Shown here piece after piece: positions 1 through 6,551 of a DNA stretch of 12,756 nt. The stretch lies in contig DASZZX010000342.1 in NCBI GenBank assembly GCA_036260415.1, positions 1 to 12,756 of the forward strand, in the 5' to 3' direction. A model generated the notes under the pieces. It searched no databases. It worked only from the letters and a program-made list of their open reading frames with translations, and was not told the DNA's origin. Position 1 is the stretch's first letter. Each line of letters begins with the position of its first letter. The position numbers and the translations under genes are program-made. This stretch comes from DASZZX01 sp036260415. Its GTDB lineage: Bacteria > Actinomycetota > Nitriliruptoria > Nitriliruptorales > JAHWKO01.

Positions 1-239
1 CGTGCGCCGCCGCCGCAGCCCCGAGGTCGTGCAGGGTCGCGCCGCAGCAGCCCTGGGGGATCACCCAGTCGGCGCGGACACCCGCGGCGGCCAGCAAACG
101 GTCGGCCGCGACGAGCCGGCCGTCCTCGCCGCCGCCGACCGTTTGCTGGCCGCCGCGGGTGTCCGCGCCGACTGGGTGATCCCCCAGGGCTGCTGCGGCG
201 CGACCCTGCACGACCTCGGGGCTGCGGCGGCGGCGCACG
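1..239. repeat. Perfect 106-bp inverted repeat (fold-back) at window start
   Basis: Bases 1-106 are the exact reverse complement of 134-239; position i pairs with 240-i without one mismatch over 106 pairs. The 27-bp spacer is 107-133. The right arm is protein-coding: it encodes the CCG motif of the Fe-S protein. The left arm is therefore an antisense copy of coding sequence. A perfect long palindrome with a short loop at the extreme end of a sequence is the usual shape of a fold-back assembly or amplification chimera, and this is the likeliest explanation. A genuine cruciform-forming palindrome is possible but would be genetically unstable. The repeat may continue beyond base 1. Confidence 0.95.
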
Positions 240-754
240 AGCGGCAGTCCGCGCTGCAGTCGCGGCTGGCGGACGGTGACGGCCCCGTGCTGGCGACCGA
301 TCCCCACTGCCTGAGCGCGCTGCGCGCCGCCCTCGTGGATCGGCCCGTGGACGCGCTCGTCGCTCACCTGGCCGATCTGGCCGAGCGCGGACGCCTGCCG
401 CTGGGTGGCGCCCCGACCGTCGCCTACCACGACCCGTGTGTGCTGGCCCGCGACGAGCACGTGTGGGCGGCGCCGCGCCGGCTGCTGGCCGTGGCCGGGG
501 CGGGTCCGGCCGAGCCCGAGGGCAGCGGTGGCACGACCGTGTGCAGCGGGGCCGGGATGGCCTTCGATCTGGTGGACCCGACCACGGCGTCCGCGGTCGC
601 GGCGCGGCGGGCCGGCCAGCTGGCCGCGGTCGGTGCGCCGGTCGTCACGGCCTGCGCCCGCGCGCGGCAGCGGCTGGAGGCCGGCGGCCTGCCCGTTCAG
701 GACCTGTTCGGCTTCCTCGCCTCCCACCTGGTGGCGGGACAGGGCGCGTCGTGA
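2..754 (+). CDS. (Fe-S)-binding protein with CCG domains, 5'-partial
   Basis: The open frame ends at TGA 752-754. It resembles the cysteine-rich C-terminal half of glycolate oxidase iron-sulfur subunit/heterodisulfide reductase-related proteins. Visible marks are GCCG at residues 63-66 (counting from base 2), HDPC at 143-146, and CSGAG from C181, where the family normally has CCG. The final TAC motif is followed by ARAR, so the second cysteine of the usual CxxC is missing. Residues 1-35 are encoded by the left arm of the inverted repeat and are probably not real protein; genuine homology seems to begin near residue 38. The true N-terminus, with any ferredoxin domain, is lost off the window. 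Such proteins usually pass electrons with a flavin dehydrogenase. The general family is fairly safe; the exact partner cannot be told. Confidence 0.7.
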   Translation: MRRRRSPEVVQGRAAAALGDHPVGADTRGGQQTVGRDEPAVLAAADRLLAAAGVRADWVIPQGCCGATLHDLGAAAAAHERQSALQSRLADGDGPVLATDPHCLSALRAALVDRPVDALVAHLADLAERGRLPLGGAPTVAYHDPCVLARDEHVWAAPRRLLAVAGAGPAEPEGSGGTTVCSGAGMAFDLVDPTTASAVAARRAGQLAAVGAPVVTACARARQRLEAGGLPVQDLFGFLASHLVAGQGAS

Positions 755-828
755 CAGCGCTGCGCCGGACCGACCCGAGAGGAGCTGGCGTGGGCCCACC
801 TGTGGCATGTGCGGGGGTTGTCGGGTGA
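751..828 (+). CDS. Possible 25-codon coupling ORF between Fe-S gene and lipid kinase
   Basis: A GTG at 751 overlaps the TGA (752-754) of the Fe-S protein gene as GTGA. Its frame runs 25 codons to TGA 826-828, which in turn overlaps the GTG (825-827) of the lipid kinase as GTGA. A good AGGAG sits at 779-784, six bases before an internal in-frame GTG at 790. No family resemblance is visible. It may be a translated linker that couples the two genes, or chance in GC-rich DNA with few stops. Low confidence. Confidence 0.2.
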   Translation: MTALRRTDPRGAGVGPPVACAGVVG

Positions 829-1751
829 GCAGCCCGTTCGGTCCGATGCTCGTCGTGGCCAACCCAGCGGCCGGCCGGGGACGTGGCGCGGTGCTGCCGC
901 GCCTGCGGGCGGCGCTGGCGGAGCGGGGCCTGGAGCACAGCGTGGCGATCACACGCGGCCGCGGCCACGCCACCGCGCTGGCGCGCGCGGCCGTGGAGGA
1001 GGACGGGCTGCGCTACGTGGTCGCGGTCGGCGGCGACGGGACGGTCCACGAGGTGCTCAACGGGTTGGTCGATCCCGCGACGGGGCCGCGTGCCGAGGGG
1101 CTCGTGCTGGGCGCGGTCGCGGCCGGCTCGGGGTCCGACTTCGTCCGCACGTTCGGGCTCGACCGGTCGCCGGAGCGACTGGCCCGTCACCTGGACGGTG
1201 ACGCGCTGTACCCGATCGACGTGGGACGGGTGCGGCTCACCGACCGCCGCGGCCAGCCGCGCGCGGTGTGCTTCGCGAACATCGCCGAGGCCGGCTACGG
1301 CGGCATCGTGGTCGACCGGGCCAACCGCCTGCCCCGCTTCCTCGGCCGCAGCCGCTACCTCGTCGGAATCGTGGCGGCGATCCGCCGCTTCGAGCTGCGC
1401 GACGTCCGGGTGACGCTCGACCACACCGAGGTGGCCGCGCGCTACTCCAACGTCGTGGTCGCCAACTGCCAGTTCTTCGGGGGGAACATGAAGGTCGCGC
1501 CGCGCGCGCTCCCCGACGACGGTCGCTTCAACGTGCAACTGTTCCGCGGCAGCCCCAAGGACGTGTTCCTGCTGACCCCGCGGTTGCGGCGCGGCGAGCA
1601 CCTGCCGCACCCGCAGATCCAGGAGTACCAGTCGAGCCGTGTCGAGGTGACCGCTGACGTCCCGCTGCTCGTGGAGGCCGACGGTGAGGTGCTGGGCACG
1701 ACCGCCGCGATCTTCGACCTGCTGCCGCGTGCGATCGCGCTGAAGATCTGA
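825..1751 (+). CDS. Diacylglycerol/lipid kinase, YegS/DagK family
   Basis: This is a predicted ATP-dependent lipid kinase, 308 aa, making phosphatidic acid or a related phospholipid from a lipid alcohol at the inner face of the membrane. The N-terminal NPAAGRGRG (residues 13-21) and the GGDGT nucleotide-binding loop at 69-73 followed by HEVLNGL define the DAGK catalytic domain. An N-terminal alpha/beta half and a C-terminal beta-rich half ending near PLLVEADGE are both present, and the length is normal. GTG 825 is chosen because it puts the first beta strand (MLVVANP) just after the start. ATG 807 and ATG 846 are in-frame alternatives. The frame is open further upstream, but that part is a shadow of the Fe-S gene. 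Family certain, lipid substrate unknown. Confidence 0.88.
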   Translation: MSSPFGPMLVVANPAAGRGRGAVLPRLRAALAERGLEHSVAITRGRGHATALARAAVEEDGLRYVVAVGGDGTVHEVLNGLVDPATGPRAEGLVLGAVAAGSGSDFVRTFGLDRSPERLARHLDGDALYPIDVGRVRLTDRRGQPRAVCFANIAEAGYGGIVVDRANRLPRFLGRSRYLVGIVAAIRRFELRDVRVTLDHTEVAARYSNVVVANCQFFGGNMKVAPRALPDDGRFNVQLFRGSPKDVFLLTPRLRRGEHLPHPQIQEYQSSRVEVTADVPLLVEADGEVLGTTAAIFDLLPRAIALKI

Positions 1752-1775
1752 CCATGGCGCTCAACTCAGGGCCTC

Positions 1776-1961
1776 GATCGTGCGTGCTCGCGGGCGCCGA
1801 TGACCGCGACGACGCACGTTCCGCCGGGCCCGCCACCGGTCATCCGATCGTGCGTGCTCGCGGGCGCCGATGACCGCGACGACGCACGATCCGCTGGGCC
1901 CGCCACCGGTCATCCGATCGTGCGTGCTCGCGGGCGCCGATGACCGCGACGACGCACGATC
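1776..1961. terminator. Possible bidirectional terminator array between convergent genes
   Basis: The three tandem hairpins (1776-1821, 1846-1891, 1916-1961) fill the gap between the ends of two convergent genes, the lipid kinase (stop 1751) and glpD (stop 2011). They are symmetrical enough to fold in RNA from either strand. There is no T-tract, as is common for hairpin terminators in high-GC actinobacteria. Terminator function is inferred from position and structure only. Confidence 0.4.
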
Positions 1962-1963
1962 CG
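1776..1963. repeat. 70-bp tandem repeat, 2.7 copies, each with a long hairpin
   Basis: Copies lie at 1776-1845, 1846-1915 and 1916-1963 (partial, 48 bp). Copies 1 and 2 differ at two positions; copy 3 matches copy 2 as far as it goes. The first 46 bp of each unit form an imperfect palindrome: a 10-bp outer stem (GATCGTGCGT/ACGCACGATC), a 2x2 internal mismatch, a 6-bp inner stem (TCGCGG/CCGCGA) and a 10-base loop. In copy 2 the hairpin is 1846-1891. Copy 1 has one outer-stem mismatch. The unit length is not a multiple of three, so the copies fall in different frames and do not encode a repeat protein. Confidence 0.93.
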
Positions 1964-2010
1964 GGGTGGCGTGCAAGTGATCCGAACCCGACCCGCAGCC
2001 GTGCGCCGGC

Positions 2011-3738
2011 TCAGGCGCTCACGCCCACCTCAGCGTCGGGATCCTCCCCCCCGCCCAGGTCCAGTGGCACGATGCCCCGCTCGTCGCGGACGCGCTGCAG
2101 GTACGTGGCGAGCTGGCGGTCACGCTGCTGGCGGGACCATCCCAGCTCCTCGCCGAGCACATCCGCCGTCCACCGGGCGGCCTCCCCGCCCGCTGAACGC
2201 TCCCGGAGCGACACCCGCATGCGCCGCTGCAGGACGTCGTCGAGGCTGCGGGCCAGTTCGCGGCGCACCGCCCAGCGCACCTCGCCGCGCAGGTACGGCA
2301 GGCCGCCCACGAGCGGCTCGGCCTCGCCCCGCTCGGCGCAGAACGCCGCCACGGCCGGGGCCTCCCGGCCGTGACGATGCAGCAGCGACCCGGCGTGCGC
2401 GGGGTCCACGCCGAGCATCTCGCAGGTGTCCCGCAGCCCGGTCAGGGCGTGCTCGACGGTCTGATGCGGACCCAGTGCCAGGCGGTCGGTGACGCACGGC
2501 TGGTGACCCCCGTCGGCCGCCACGATGCGGTCGACCACGTCCGCGGCCATCCGCCGGTAGGTGGTGAGCTTCCCGCCGGTCACGGTGAGCAGACCGGGCG
2601 GGTCCTCGAACACGGCGTGGCGGCGGGAGAGGTCCCGGGAGGCGGCGGTCTCGGCGCCTCCCCTCAGCAGCGGCCTCAGGCCCGCCCAGCCGCCCAACGT
2701 GTCATGCAGGTTCAGGCTCGTGCCGAACGACGTGTTGACCGCGTGCATGAGGTAGCCGGCCTCGGGCGCCGTGACGGTGGGCCGGTCCAGCTCGTCGTCG
2801 AAGGGCTCGTCGGTCGTGCCGACGATCACCTGCCGTCCCCATGGGATCGCGAAGACCAGCCGTCCGTCGTCGGCACCCGACGGGATGAGGGCGGCGTCGC
2901 GGACGCGCACGTCGCTCGACGAGAACGTCAGGTGCACCCCCTTGGACGGCGTGAGCAGCGGTGGCCGTGCAGCGCCGCTCATCGCGCGCACCCGGTCGGC
3001 CCACACCCCGGCCGCGGACACCACCCAGCGCGCGCGGACGGTCGCCTCCCCGCCACCCAACCGGTCGCGCACGATCACGCCCACCACGCGATCGCGGAAC
3101 CGCTCCAGGCCCACCGCCTCGACGTGGCTGCAGATCAGCGCGCCGAACCGCCGCGCCGCCTGTGCGACCGCCAGCGTGAGCCTGGCGTCGTCCGTCTGGC
3201 AGTCGTAGTAGCGGAACCCGCCCAGACCGATGCCGTTGACGAGGCCGGGCACCGCCGCGAGCACGCCGGTGACGTCGAGCGATCGGTGGGTGCGCACGTT
3301 GCGCCCGGCTGCCATCGCGTCGTAGATGGCGAGCCCGGCTCGCACGAGTTGCCGCCGCAGCGGCTGAGCCGTCGGGACCACGAACGCGAGAGGCCGGACC
3401 AGGTGGGGGGCGATGTGACGCAGCACGTTGCGCTCGTGCACCGCCTCGTGCACCAGGCCGAACTCGTGCTTCTGCAGGTAGCGCAGACCCCCGTGCACCA
3501 GCTTCGACGATCGCGAGGAGGTGCCCGACGCGAGGTCCTCGCGCTCCAGCAGCGCGACCGTGAGCCCGCGGGACGCGGCGTCGAGCGCGATGCCCGCCCC
3601 GGTGATCCCACCGCCGACCACCGCCACGTCGAGCGCGCTGCCGGACGCCTGGTCGAGCGCGTCCTCACGGTCGATCAGGGGAGCGACCGGAGGAGGCGGT
3701 CCCTGCGCGACGCGCGCGTCGACGGGCGCGTCGGGCAT
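2011..3738 (-). CDS. glpD: FAD-dependent glycerol-3-phosphate dehydrogenase
   Basis: The enzyme oxidises sn-glycerol 3-phosphate to dihydroxyacetone phosphate and passes electrons to the quinone pool at the cytoplasmic membrane. The 575-aa protein has the Rossmann FAD-binding motif VGGGITGAG at residues 41-49, the GlpD signature TSSRSSKLVHGGLRYL at 73-88, a DAO domain to about 420, and the C-terminal GlpD helical domain ending in GWSRQQRDRQLATYL. The length is in the usual range. ATG 3736-3738 is preceded by GAGGAGG about six bases upstream, which fixes the start. It has its own promoter candidate facing left and ends against the hairpin array. It sits divergent from the peptidase gene. A lipid kinase gene lies convergent to it; both touch glycerophospholipid metabolism, but they are not an operon. 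Confidence 0.96.
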   Translation of the reverse strand: MPDAPVDARVAQGPPPPVAPLIDREDALDQASGSALDVAVVGGGITGAGIALDAASRGLTVALLEREDLASGTSSRSSKLVHGGLRYLQKHEFGLVHEAVHERNVLRHIAPHLVRPLAFVVPTAQPLRRQLVRAGLAIYDAMAAGRNVRTHRSLDVTGVLAAVPGLVNGIGLGGFRYYDCQTDDARLTLAVAQAARRFGALICSHVEAVGLERFRDRVVGVIVRDRLGGGEATVRARWVVSAAGVWADRVRAMSGAARPPLLTPSKGVHLTFSSSDVRVRDAALIPSGADDGRLVFAIPWGRQVIVGTTDEPFDDELDRPTVTAPEAGYLMHAVNTSFGTSLNLHDTLGGWAGLRPLLRGGAETAASRDLSRRHAVFEDPPGLLTVTGGKLTTYRRMAADVVDRIVAADGGHQPCVTDRLALGPHQTVEHALTGLRDTCEMLGVDPAHAGSLLHRHGREAPAVAAFCAERGEAEPLVGGLPYLRGEVRWAVRRELARSLDDVLQRRMRVSLRERSAGGEAARWTADVLGEELGWSRQQRDRQLATYLQRVRDERGIVPLDLGGGEDPDAEVGVSA

Positions 3739-3780
3739 GCGCCCCTCCTCGGTCGGGCGGCGGGACCCGGCTCGTCACGC

Positions 3781-3786
3781 AGCGTA
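3781..3786 (-). promoter_or_regulatory. Candidate -10 element for glpD
   Basis: On the minus strand the hexamer TACGCT lies here, giving a predicted start near 3774 and a leader of about 36 bases carrying the strong GAGGAGG ribosome site. No good -35 hexamer is seen at the expected place (about 3804-3809). Confidence 0.4.
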
Positions 3787-3809
3787 GCAACGGCCCCCGA
3801 CACCTTCCC

Positions 3810-3815
3810 TACGAT
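3810..3815 (+). promoter_or_regulatory. Candidate -10 element for the M24 peptidase gene
   Basis: TACGAT lies 24 bp from the opposing glpD -10. The -35 position for this strand (about 3787-3792) abuts the glpD -10, so the two divergent promoters would share their binding footprint. The hexamer overlaps ATG 3814, so if it is real the transcript starts near 3822 and the ATG is not used. Confidence 0.4.
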
Positions 3816-4947
3816 GACCGCGAGCGACCGCGAGGTGCCCGTGCCCGACCTGCGCACCCGGCTGCAGCGCGCCGGGGAGATCCTGCGCGGGCGCGACGTG
3901 GGGGCGCTGCTGGTGGGTCCCTCCCCGGACCTGTTCTGGCTGAGCGGCTACCGTGCGCCCGCGCTGGAACGGCTGACGCTGCTGCTCGTGCCCGCGCGAG
4001 GGCATGCGGTGCTGCTCGTGCCCGAGCTGGAGGCACCGCGCGCGCAGACCAGCGGTGTCGGCGACGTGGCCGAGTTGGTGGTCTGGGGTGAGAGCGAGGA
4101 CCCGATCGTCCGCGTCCGGGCGCTGCTGGCCGCCAGGGGGCTGCAGGACGGTCGCCTGGCGGTGCAGGACCGGCTGTGGGCCGTGTTCCTGCTGCGCATG
4201 CAGGAGACCCTGCCGGCCGCCAGGTGGGTGAGCGGCGCACCGATCACCCGTGCGTTGCGCATCCGCAAGTCGACCGAGGAGATCGCCGCCCTGGCGGCGG
4301 CCGCCGCCGCCATCGACCGCGTGCACGCGCGTGTCCCCGACCTCCTGCGACCCGGACGGACCGAAGCCGCGGTCGGCAGGGACATCTCCGATGCCATCCT
4401 CGCCGAGCACGACGAGGTGAACTTCGTCATCGTGGCGTCGGGGCCCAACGGCGCGAGCCCGCACCACGAGACCGGCTCCAGGACGCTGGCGGCAGGTGAC
4501 GCCGTGGTGGTCGACATCGGCGGCACACGCGACGGCTACTGCTCCGACATGACGCGCAACTACGTGCTCGGTGCCGTCCCGGACGGCTATCAGGAGGTGC
4601 ACGACCTGGTCGAGGCGGCGCAGCGCGCCGGAGTGCAGTCGGTGCGGCCCGGCGTCACCGCCGAGCAGGTCGACCGTGCCAGCCGGCGGGTGATCGAGGA
4701 TGCCGGGTACGGGGCGCTGTTCACCCATCGCACCGGCCACGGCATCGGCGTGGAGGAGCACGAGGACCCCTACCTGGTCGACGGCAACGTCGAGCCGCTC
4801 GAGCCCGGCATGGCCTTCTCGGTCGAACCGGGCGTGTACCTGCCCGGTCGCTACGGCGCACGCATCGAGGACATCGTGGTGGTGACCGGTGACGGCGCCC
4901 GTCGGCTGAACCAGCTCGACCGCGATCTTGTGCGGGTCTCGGCGTGA
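3814..4947 (+). CDS. M24-family metallopeptidase (Xaa-Pro dipeptidase/aminopeptidase)
   Basis: This is a cytoplasmic metal-dependent peptidase expected to cleave X-Pro bonds near the N-terminus of peptides. The 377-aa protein has an N-terminal creatinase-like domain (about 1-140) and a C-terminal pita-bread domain. All five metal ligands are visible: D234 (VVVDIGG), D245 (SDMTRNY), H309 (RTGHGIG), E338 (SVEPG) and E352 (RIEDI). ATG 3814 is the conventional start but has no ribosome site and overlaps a candidate -10. GTG 3835 and GTG 3841 (the latter with GAGG five bases upstream) are credible alternatives, and either keeps the whole fold. The frame stays open far upstream through the antisense of glpD; that part is not coding. 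Its stop overlaps the start of the GNAT gene. Confidence 0.93.
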   Translation: MTASDREVPVPDLRTRLQRAGEILRGRDVGALLVGPSPDLFWLSGYRAPALERLTLLLVPARGHAVLLVPELEAPRAQTSGVGDVAELVVWGESEDPIVRVRALLAARGLQDGRLAVQDRLWAVFLLRMQETLPAARWVSGAPITRALRIRKSTEEIAALAAAAAAIDRVHARVPDLLRPGRTEAAVGRDISDAILAEHDEVNFVIVASGPNGASPHHETGSRTLAAGDAVVVDIGGTRDGYCSDMTRNYVLGAVPDGYQEVHDLVEAAQRAGVQSVRPGVTAEQVDRASRRVIEDAGYGALFTHRTGHGIGVEEHEDPYLVDGNVEPLEPGMAFSVEPGVYLPGRYGARIEDIVVVTGDGARRLNQLDRDLVRVSA

Positions 4948-5387
4948 CCGACCGCGATCCGTCCGTGCGTGTGCGTCGAGCCCGGATCGAGGAGATCCGA
5001 GAGCTCGCCCGCCAGTACCGCGACCAGTCGGCTCAGGGCGGCGGGGACGGCCACCGGGACGCGCCCCTGCCACCCGGCGGGATCTTCTGGATCGCTCAGG
5101 ACGCCGAGGACGGACGCGCCCTCGGCTACGCGGCCGGCCGGCTCGCTCCGGAAGGCATCACGATCGGTCCGGTGTACGTGCGCCCCGACGAGCGGCGACG
5201 CGGGGTGGGCCAGGAGCTGCTGCGGGAGATCCAGCGCTGGGCCGAGGGCACACGCGTCCCGGTGGTCGAGGTGTCGGTCGCCGTCGACAACGTGACGGGC
5301 CGTGCCTTCCTGGAGTCCGCCGGGTACGTCCCGCGCCGCATCCTGTTCTCGCTCACGCCCCACGTGCAGCGCGACCAGCGCGGCTGA
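4944..5387 (+). CDS. GNAT-family N-acetyltransferase
   Basis: A predicted acetyl-CoA-dependent N-acetyltransferase of 147 aa, about the minimal length of one GNAT domain. The acetyl-CoA pyrophosphate-binding motif A is clear: VYVRPDERRRGVGQELL at about residues 77-93, containing R84xxG87xG89. It is followed by the beta-5/alpha-4 segment VEVSVAVDNVTGRAFLESAGY (about 108-128) typical of the family C-terminus. GTG 4944 overlaps the peptidase stop as GTGA, so the two genes are very probably translationally coupled. The substrate cannot be predicted. Pairing with a proline peptidase could suggest processing or modification of small peptides or amino acids, but that is only inference. Confidence 0.85.
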   Translation: MTDRDPSVRVRRARIEEIRELARQYRDQSAQGGGDGHRDAPLPPGGIFWIAQDAEDGRALGYAAGRLAPEGITIGPVYVRPDERRRGVGQELLREIQRWAEGTRVPVVEVSVAVDNVTGRAFLESAGYVPRRILFSLTPHVQRDQRG

Positions 5388-5514
5388 TGCGCGGGCCGGT
5401 CCGCCACGAGCAGCACCGGCTGACGTCGGGTGGGACCGTCCAGGCGACCGCGCCTGGCCGCCGTGCGCTCGCTGCGTCGGTGCCTGCCTCGCGTCCGCTG
5501 CGGACCGCAGCAAC

Positions 5515-5850
5515 GTGACCGGATCCCCGCCACCGCCGGGGGAGCGCAGCGGCGGGACGGACCGGGCCGGGCGGCGCGCCTGGTGGATCGCCGCCATCGG
5601 CACGGCTGCGCTGGGTGGCGGCGCGGCGGCGGTCTCAGCCGCGGGAGGCGCCACGGGGCGGCACGGTCTGGTGGTGCTCCTGCTCGGCGCGCTGTTGTCG
5701 TGCGCCGCCGGCGCGCTGTACGCCGTGGTGACCGGCGCCGTCGACGCGCTCCGGGGCCGCTCGGTGGGCCGCGGCCGGGTGGTCGCCGCGGGGGTGCTCG
5801 GACTGCTGGCACTGGTGCTCCCCGCGATGATCGTGGGCGTCGCCGCGTGA
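5515..5850 (+). CDS. Small three-helix membrane protein, unknown function
   Basis: A 111-aa protein with a short Pro/Gly/Arg-rich N-terminus, ending in RAGRRAWW, and three hydrophobic segments at about residues 23-43, 51-74 and 88-110. A basic loop (RGRSVGRGR) lies between helices 2 and 3; with the basic N-terminal stretch this suggests the N-terminus and that loop face the cytoplasm. GTG 5515 is the start that begins the protein just before the first helix; no strong ribosome site is seen and the frame is open upstream. It lies 127 bp after the GNAT gene in the same direction. I do not recognise a family. Hydrophobicity over the whole length and consistent GC-rich third positions support coding. 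Confidence 0.55.
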   Translation: MTGSPPPPGERSGGTDRAGRRAWWIAAIGTAALGGGAAAVSAAGGATGRHGLVVLLLGALLSCAAGALYAVVTGAVDALRGRSVGRGRVVAAGVLGLLALVLPAMIVGVAA

Positions 5851-6522
5851 CCGCCCCGGTGACCGTGCCCACCACCGCTTTGCCGCACAGCAGTGCCGGG
5901 ACCATGGCATCGGGTGAGAACCCACCCCGCCACGACCGGCTGGGAGGTGGGGACAGGCGAGCAGCGGCTGCCTCGGAGCACGGTCGTGGCCGTCGGGCGA
6001 GCGTCCGCACGGGCTGCGCGCCGAGCGCGCTGCCCAGCGCAGCGCAGCGCAACCCCTCTGACCTGCGCCGATGGTGCACGTCGATCGGTGGGGACCCCGC
6101 CCCGGCCGGCGACGGGCCGAGATGGGCTCCGGACTCTTGACGACCACCGACTCACCGACCATCCTCGCCCTGGCCCCGGTGGGCCCGTTTGGGGGCGGAC
6201 GCGTAGGGACGGTGTGGAGCCGCCGACCGGAGGGACGGGCGGCGAAGCGCCCTCTCGGCCGGCTTGGACCGGACCGGGCGCTGTCGCCGCGCGAGCACGG
6301 CGCAGTCCGTGCAGCCGGTGAGAGCACGCGGCCTGACGGGACGGCGACCGGGGACCAACGGGAGGGAACGGCGCGCGCTCAGTAGAAAACGCCGGCCGGA
6401 TCCGCACCCGGCCCGAGCGGCACCAACGGCGTGCGTCGTCCGACGTCGGAGGCCCCGGGGTACCCGGGGCCTCCCCCCGATCCTGACGTCCGGACGGGGA
6501 ACAAGTCGCCAGGTCCCGGGCG
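5851..6522. other. Long stretch without a convincing gene
   Basis: Open frames here (for example 6071-6385 and 5893-6321 on the plus strand) lack family resemblance, plausible ribosome sites and the GC-rich third-position bias seen in neighbouring genes. The stretch holds a short CAGCGCAGCGCAGCGC run near 6034-6050, a rare A-rich tract at about 6383-6390, and then a dense set of palindromes from 6440 on. I cannot match it to RNase P RNA, tmRNA, SRP RNA, a tRNA or a known riboswitch by eye. A structured RNA or decayed gene is possible. Confidence 0.5.
6448..6474. terminator. Perfect 12-bp stem hairpin, terminator-like
   Basis: GGAGGCCCCGGG at 6448-6459 pairs perfectly with CCCGGGGCCTCC at 6463-6474 around a three-base loop, followed by a C-run rather than a T-run. 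It lies about 70 bp before the DUF4193 promoter and could end transcription arriving from upstream, insulating the next operon. The stem is certain; the function is inferred. Confidence 0.5.
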
Positions 6523-6551
6523 TTGCGTGCGTGCACGCAGCCTGATACGAA
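6523..6551 (+). promoter_or_regulatory. Predicted promoter of the DUF4193-lnt-ppm block, with internal palindrome
   Basis: TTGCGT (6523-6528), a 17-bp spacer and TACGAA (6546-6551) form the best two-hexamer promoter in the window, and a TG one base before the -10 (6543-6544) makes it an extended -10. Predicted transcription start is near 6558, giving a leader of about 34 bases with CAGGAG at 6579-6584. The spacer contains the perfect 12-bp palindrome TGCGTGCACGCA (6528-6539), a candidate operator. Confidence 0.6.

Noticed and set aside
405..824. Long N-terminal extension of the lipid kinase
   Set aside because: It overlaps the Fe-S protein gene in another frame and its Arg/Pro/Trp-rich translation is typical of a shadow frame; the kinase domain starts just after GTG 825.
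1776..1963. CRISPR array
   Set aside because: Only about 2.7 units, and the linkers between the palindromes are nearly identical to each other instead of unique; no cas gene is near.
1761..1976. Minus-strand 71-codon frame across the tandem repeat
   Set aside because: The 70-bp unit shifts frame in each copy, so the frame is open only because GC-rich DNA has few stops; no ribosome site.
2371..3813. Very long N-terminal extension of the M24 peptidase (858-codon frame)
   Set aside because: It lies antisense to glpD, which has strong motifs and a clear ribosome site.
3775..5073. 432-codon minus-strand frame
   Set aside because: Antisense of the peptidase, whose five metal ligands prove the plus-strand frame; the translation is His/Arg/Gln-rich and has no family features.
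6071..6385. 104-codon plus-strand gene in the long intergenic region
   Set aside because: Many A- or T-ending codons compared with neighbours, no ribosome site, no hydrophobic or domain pattern.
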